Assembly: GCA_009379845.1 (NCBI GenBank)
Contig: WHSZ01000001.1
Location: 1-64,000, forward strand
Origin: Pseudonocardiaceae bacterium
GTDB taxonomy: Bacteria; Actinomycetota; Actinomycetes; Mycobacteriales; Pseudonocardiaceae
Direction: 5' to 3'
Length of the DNA: 64,000 nt
Part shown: one piece after another, positions 63,558 to 64,000 of the stretch
Position numbering within the stretch: the first letter of the stretch is position 1
How the letters are laid out: each line of letters starts with the position of its first letter
Notes under the pieces: model-generated
Told to the model about the DNA's origin: nothing
Databases searched by the model: none
The model's input: only the letters and a program-made list of their open reading frames with translations
Position numbers and translations under genes: made by a program

Positions 63558-64000
63558 TCACAGCGACCGCGCGATGATCTCTTTCATGATCTCGTTGGTG
63601 CCACCGAAGATCTTGCTCACCCGGGAATCGGCCCACATCCGCGCGATCGGATACTCGGTCATGTAGCCGTAGCCGCCGAACAGCTGCACGCAGCGATCGA
63701 TCACCCGGTTAGCGCGGTCGGTGGTCCACCACTTGGCCATCGCCGCGCCTTGCACGTCCAGCTCGCCGCGCAGGTGCCGTTCGATGCACTGGTCCAGGAA
63801 CGCGCGGGACACCTCCGCCTCGGTGGCGCACTCGGCCAGCTCGAACTTGGTGTTCTGGAAACCGAAGATCTCCCTGCCGAACGCGGTGCGGTCCCTGGTA
63901 TAGCGCAGCGTTTCGGCCACCGCGGCATCCATCGCGGCGACCGCGGTGACCGCGATCAGCAGCCGCTCCTGCGGTAGCTGCTGCATGAGCTGGATGAAGC
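63558..64000 (-). CDS. Acyl-CoA dehydrogenase, 3' part (5' end beyond window)
   Basis: The visible C-terminal part of a flavin-dependent acyl-CoA dehydrogenase reads RYTRDRTAFGREIFGFQNTKFELAE, then QLFGGYGYMTEYPIARMWADSR and SKIFGGTNEIMKEIIARSL. These are the FAD-contacting Arg/Gln and the C-terminal GGTNEI motif. The frame remains open to base 64000, so the N-terminal half is outside the window. The stop at 63558 is 9 bases before the racemase start. Confidence 0.94.
   Translation of the reverse strand, partial: FIQLMQQLPQERLLIAVTAVAAMDAAVAETLRYTRDRTAFGREIFGFQNTKFELAECATEAEVSRAFLDQCIERHLRGELDVQGAAMAKWWTTDRANRVIDRCVQLFGGYGYMTEYPIARMWADSRVSKIFGGTNEIMKEIIARSL

Noticed and set aside
1-64000. 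CRISPR arrays, insertion sequences, prophage genes and rRNA/tRNA genes
   Set aside because: No regularly spaced repeats, transposase motifs, integrases or RNA gene folds were recognised.

Overview
The window is chromosomal DNA from a high-GC actinomycete. The best fit is the Pseudonocardiaceae (Amycolatopsis, Saccharomonospora, Prauserella and relatives). This rests on an Emb-type arabinosyltransferase of an arabinogalactan cell wall, F420-type enzymes, a DUF222/HNH gene, a complete actinobacterial conservon (histidine kinase, roadblock, DUF742, GTPase), a fused isobutyryl-CoA mutase and tandem ArsR/ArsC genes. No rRNA, tRNA, CRISPR array, insertion sequence or prophage was recognised.

Layout. 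1-4.3 kb: end of a frameshifted DUF222/HNH gene, a SigX5/SigG-like sigma factor, a decayed methyltransferase remnant, and recQ with a strong terminator. 4.8-9.7 kb: a sugar ABC importer (lipoprotein, one-domain ATPase, permease), a LysE exporter and a B3/B4-domain protein. 9.7-12.8 kb: arsenic locus I on the minus strand (two ArsR, ACR3, APC permease), with a leaderless-looking promoter/operator. 12.9-18.6 kb: the pst phosphate operon pstS-C-A-B-B plus an OmpR-like regulator whose receiver has lost its phospho-aspartate. It has an 11-bp-repeat PHO box, and pstA carries a one-base frameshift. 18.6-21.4 kb: arsenic locus II (ArsR, two arsC, ArsR, arsM). 21.4-23.5 kb: a hydroxyacyl-CoA dehydrogenase and a luciferase-like monooxygenase.

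23.6-29.5 kb is the most distinctive region: a small, visibly AT-richer terpenoid cluster. A class II (DxDD) diterpene cyclase, a cytochrome P450 and a UbiA-family membrane prenyltransferase overlap translationally and are flanked by two DUF574 SAM-methyltransferase genes. There is no class I terpene synthase and no GGPP synthase in the window, so either UbiA performs the diphosphate-dependent step or a partner lies elsewhere. This is the strongest candidate for an undescribed pathway.

29.7-35.1 kb: an MFS transporter with a palindromic operator, the large Emb arabinosyltransferase and an NADPH:F420 reductase. 35.1-44.5 kb: fatty-acid oxidation and CoA-ester metabolism. fadA-fadB face a divergent operon of enoyl-CoA hydratase, a tandem double-TetR regulator, an acetoacetate-decarboxylase-like protein, TetR and a thiolase-like protein, followed by an F420-type oxidoreductase. 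44.7-53.5 kb: icmF and a complete conservon whose kinase has a duplicated C-terminal module. 54.6-59.3 kb: a DUF485/acetate symporter pair and a polyamine operon (ornithine/lysine decarboxylase, AdoMet decarboxylase, spermidine synthase). 59.3-64 kb: small membrane proteins, a lytic transglycosylase, an alpha-methylacyl-CoA racemase-like protein and the end of an acyl-CoA dehydrogenase.

All calls come from reading the sequence and recognising motifs. No database search or alignment was run.
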